64,000 nt of DNA from Ascidiimonas meishanensis. Lineage in GTDB: Bacteria; Bacteroidota; Bacteroidia; Flavobacteriales; Flavobacteriaceae. The translations under genes and the position numbers were made by a program. The notes below the pieces were generated by a model that was not told the DNA's origin, did not search any database, and saw only the letters and a list, made by a program, of their open reading frames with translations. Shown in pieces: positions 62,664 to 64,000 of the stretch. Numbering within the stretch: position 1 is the stretch's first letter; every line of letters starts with the position of its first letter. The DNA is taken from the NCBI RefSeq assembly GCF_037782385.1, contig NZ_JBBEXD010000001.1:806001-870000 (forward strand), written 5' to 3'.

Positions 62664-63965
62664 ATGAAGAAATATTTATATAACCTATTGTTCTTTTTAT
62701 TCTTATTTAATATTGGAACAGCACAGCAAACCCCAGCACTACCGCAAACTGAAAGTATCTTGATTGAAGGAGCTACCATACATATTGGTAACGGTGAAGT
62801 TATTAATAATGGTGCTGTAGGCTTTAAAGATGGGAAAATCACATATGTCGGAAAGGCTTCCAATGCGAATACATCCAATTACTTAAAAATTGTAGAAGCC
62901 TCCGGAAAACACATTTATCCTGGTTTCATTGGAATGAATACCACCTTAGGTCTGGTAGAAATTGATGCTGTTCGTGCCACAGATGATGATGGAGAAATTG
63001 GAGGAATTATACCTCATGTTAGAAGTCAAATTGCCTACAACGCAGAATCTAAAGTAGTAGAAAGCGTTAGACCTAACGGAATTTTACTTGCACAAGTTGC
63101 ACCAAGAGGAGGTAGAATTTCTGGAACCTCATCAATTATGCAATTAGATGCATGGAATTGGGAAGATGCCACTCTTAAAAAAGATGATGCGATTCATATG
63201 AATTGGCCAGACACCTTTAAAAGAGGTCGCAGATGGATGGGTGAAGACCCTGCATTAAAGCCAAATAAAAATTATCCCAAAGAAGTTCAGGAAGTAAAAA
63301 ACTTTATAACTCAGGCCAAAGCGTATCTTCTAGGAGAGAAAAAACCTAAAAACTTACCTTTTGAATCGGTAGCAGGTCTTTTTGATGGAACTCAAAAGCT
63401 TTTCATTAAAGCAAATGATACAAAGCAAATTACAGAAGCTGTTAACTTTGGAATTGCATTTGGTATTAAAAACATGGTAATTGTTGGTGGCAATGAAGCA
63501 CATTTGGTTACCGATTTATTGGCAAATAACAAAGTGGCCGTTTTGTTAAGTAGACCTCACAGATTACCCAATACAGATGATGACAATGTTAAACATCCGT
63601 TTATGCTTGCAACACTGCTGGAGGAGGCTGGCATACTTACAGGAATTGAAATGAGCGGCCAAATGGAAAGAATGAATACCCGAAACCTTCCGTTTTATGC
63701 TGGCACTTTCGCAGCATATGGGTTAGCAAAAGAAAAGGCAGTTAAACTTATTACAGGAAATGCTGCACAAATTGCCGGTATTGCAGATAGGGCAGGAACG
63801 CTACAAGTAGGAAAAGATGCTACCTTATTTGTTTCAGAAGGAGACGCCCTAGACATGCGGACCAACCAACTTTTGCATGCCTTCATACAAGGTAGAGAAA
63901 TTAGCCTTGAAACCCATCAAACTAAATTATGGAAACGTTATTCCAAAAAATACCAAAGTGATTAA
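62664..63965 (+). CDS. Secreted amidohydrolase-fold protein, ligands missing
   Basis: A 433-residue exported protein (signal ending near NIGTAQ). It has the amidohydrolase family's N-terminal sandwich (ILIEGATIHIGNGEVINNGA) and the C-terminal LITGNAAQIAGIADRAGTLQVG..DATLFVSEGD sandwich closing, but the barrel entry reads YPGFIGMNTTLG (near 86) in place of the HxH ligands, and no other metal-His motif is evident. It resembles the N-terminal unit of the preceding gene. Likely a non-catalytic partner or a very diverged enzyme. Ends 35 bases from the window edge. Confidence 0.8.
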   Translation: MKKYLYNLLFFLFLFNIGTAQQTPALPQTESILIEGATIHIGNGEVINNGAVGFKDGKITYVGKASNANTSNYLKIVEASGKHIYPGFIGMNTTLGLVEIDAVRATDDDGEIGGIIPHVRSQIAYNAESKVVESVRPNGILLAQVAPRGGRISGTSSIMQLDAWNWEDATLKKDDAIHMNWPDTFKRGRRWMGEDPALKPNKNYPKEVQEVKNFITQAKAYLLGEKKPKNLPFESVAGLFDGTQKLFIKANDTKQITEAVNFGIAFGIKNMVIVGGNEAHLVTDLLANNKVAVLLSRPHRLPNTDDDNVKHPFMLATLLEEAGILTGIEMSGQMERMNTRNLPFYAGTFAAYGLAKEKAVKLITGNAAQIAGIADRAGTLQVGKDATLFVSEGDALDMRTNQLLHAFIQGREISLETHQTKLWKRYSKKYQSD

Positions 63966-64000
63966 ACAATAAGACATCACAAGAAAGGGAGTGCCTAAAA

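Noticed and set aside
1..64000. CRISPR arrays, tRNA or rRNA genes, insertion sequences
   Set aside because: No spaced direct repeats, no GGTTCGA-type T-loops in gaps, no transposase-like frames; none supported.

Overview
The window is an AT-rich, gene-dense chromosomal segment from a member of the Bacteroidota, most likely a marine Flavobacteriaceae. Three things support this. First, there is a Bacteroidota-type (subtype iii) type VI secretion locus with TssN and TssO. Second, it carries a GldI gliding-motility isomerase, DUF3810, DUF5683, WbqC and DUF6122 proteins, and a very long signal peptidase I. Third, promoters resemble the Bacteroidota TAnnTTTG -7 box rather than a -10/-35 pair. No rRNA, tRNA, CRISPR array or insertion sequence was seen.

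Region 1 (1-10928) is part of a T6SSiii locus arranged as two divergent operons around a roughly 500-base AT-rich gap. The minus-strand operon runs from a C40 peptidase lipoprotein through TssG, TssN, Hcp1 and Hcp2 to a putative muramidase-like effector, a lipoprotein that looks like its immunity protein, and the start of VgrG, which is cut by the window edge. The plus-strand operon holds TssE, TssF, a membrane-anchored PKD protein (probably TssP), TssK and TssO. Sheath (TssB/C), ClpV, TssQ, TssR and PAAR are not in the window and probably lie to the left.

Region 2 (11119-18221) is a compact biosynthetic cluster: FAD oxidoreductase, methyltransferase, type III polyketide synthase, FabL-type enoyl reductase, FabZ-like dehydratase, ketosynthase, acyl carrier protein and an alpha-oxoamine synthase. 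The last gene is broken by one missing base. The logical reading is a dedicated acyl-ACP builder feeding a type III PKS, with flavin and methyl tailoring and a PLP enzyme able to condense an acyl thioester with an amino acid. I cannot name the product; this is the most promising candidate for an undescribed system.

Region 3 (18457-38602) is mostly housekeeping: hisS, a TonB-dependent receptor, the rpsF-rpsR-rplI operon with a clear promoter and terminator, a LytTR response regulator, priA, nadC, rlmH, rdgB, a DEAD-box helicase, a secreted alpha-amylase and a dienoyl-CoA-reductase-like SDR.

Region 4 (38733-64000) holds the parA-parB-DUF5683-dapB-lepB-wbqC run, a minus-strand block (EEP-family protein, two rhomboids, mutL, small membrane protein, ribH, TPR protein), recF with a DciA-like DUF721 gene, ndk, a PhoD-like phosphatase, nrnA-gldI-PPIase, pepD, a DUF3810 putative zinc metallopeptidase and two amidohydrolase-fold proteins with degenerate active sites. 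All functional assignments come from reading motifs; no database search was run.
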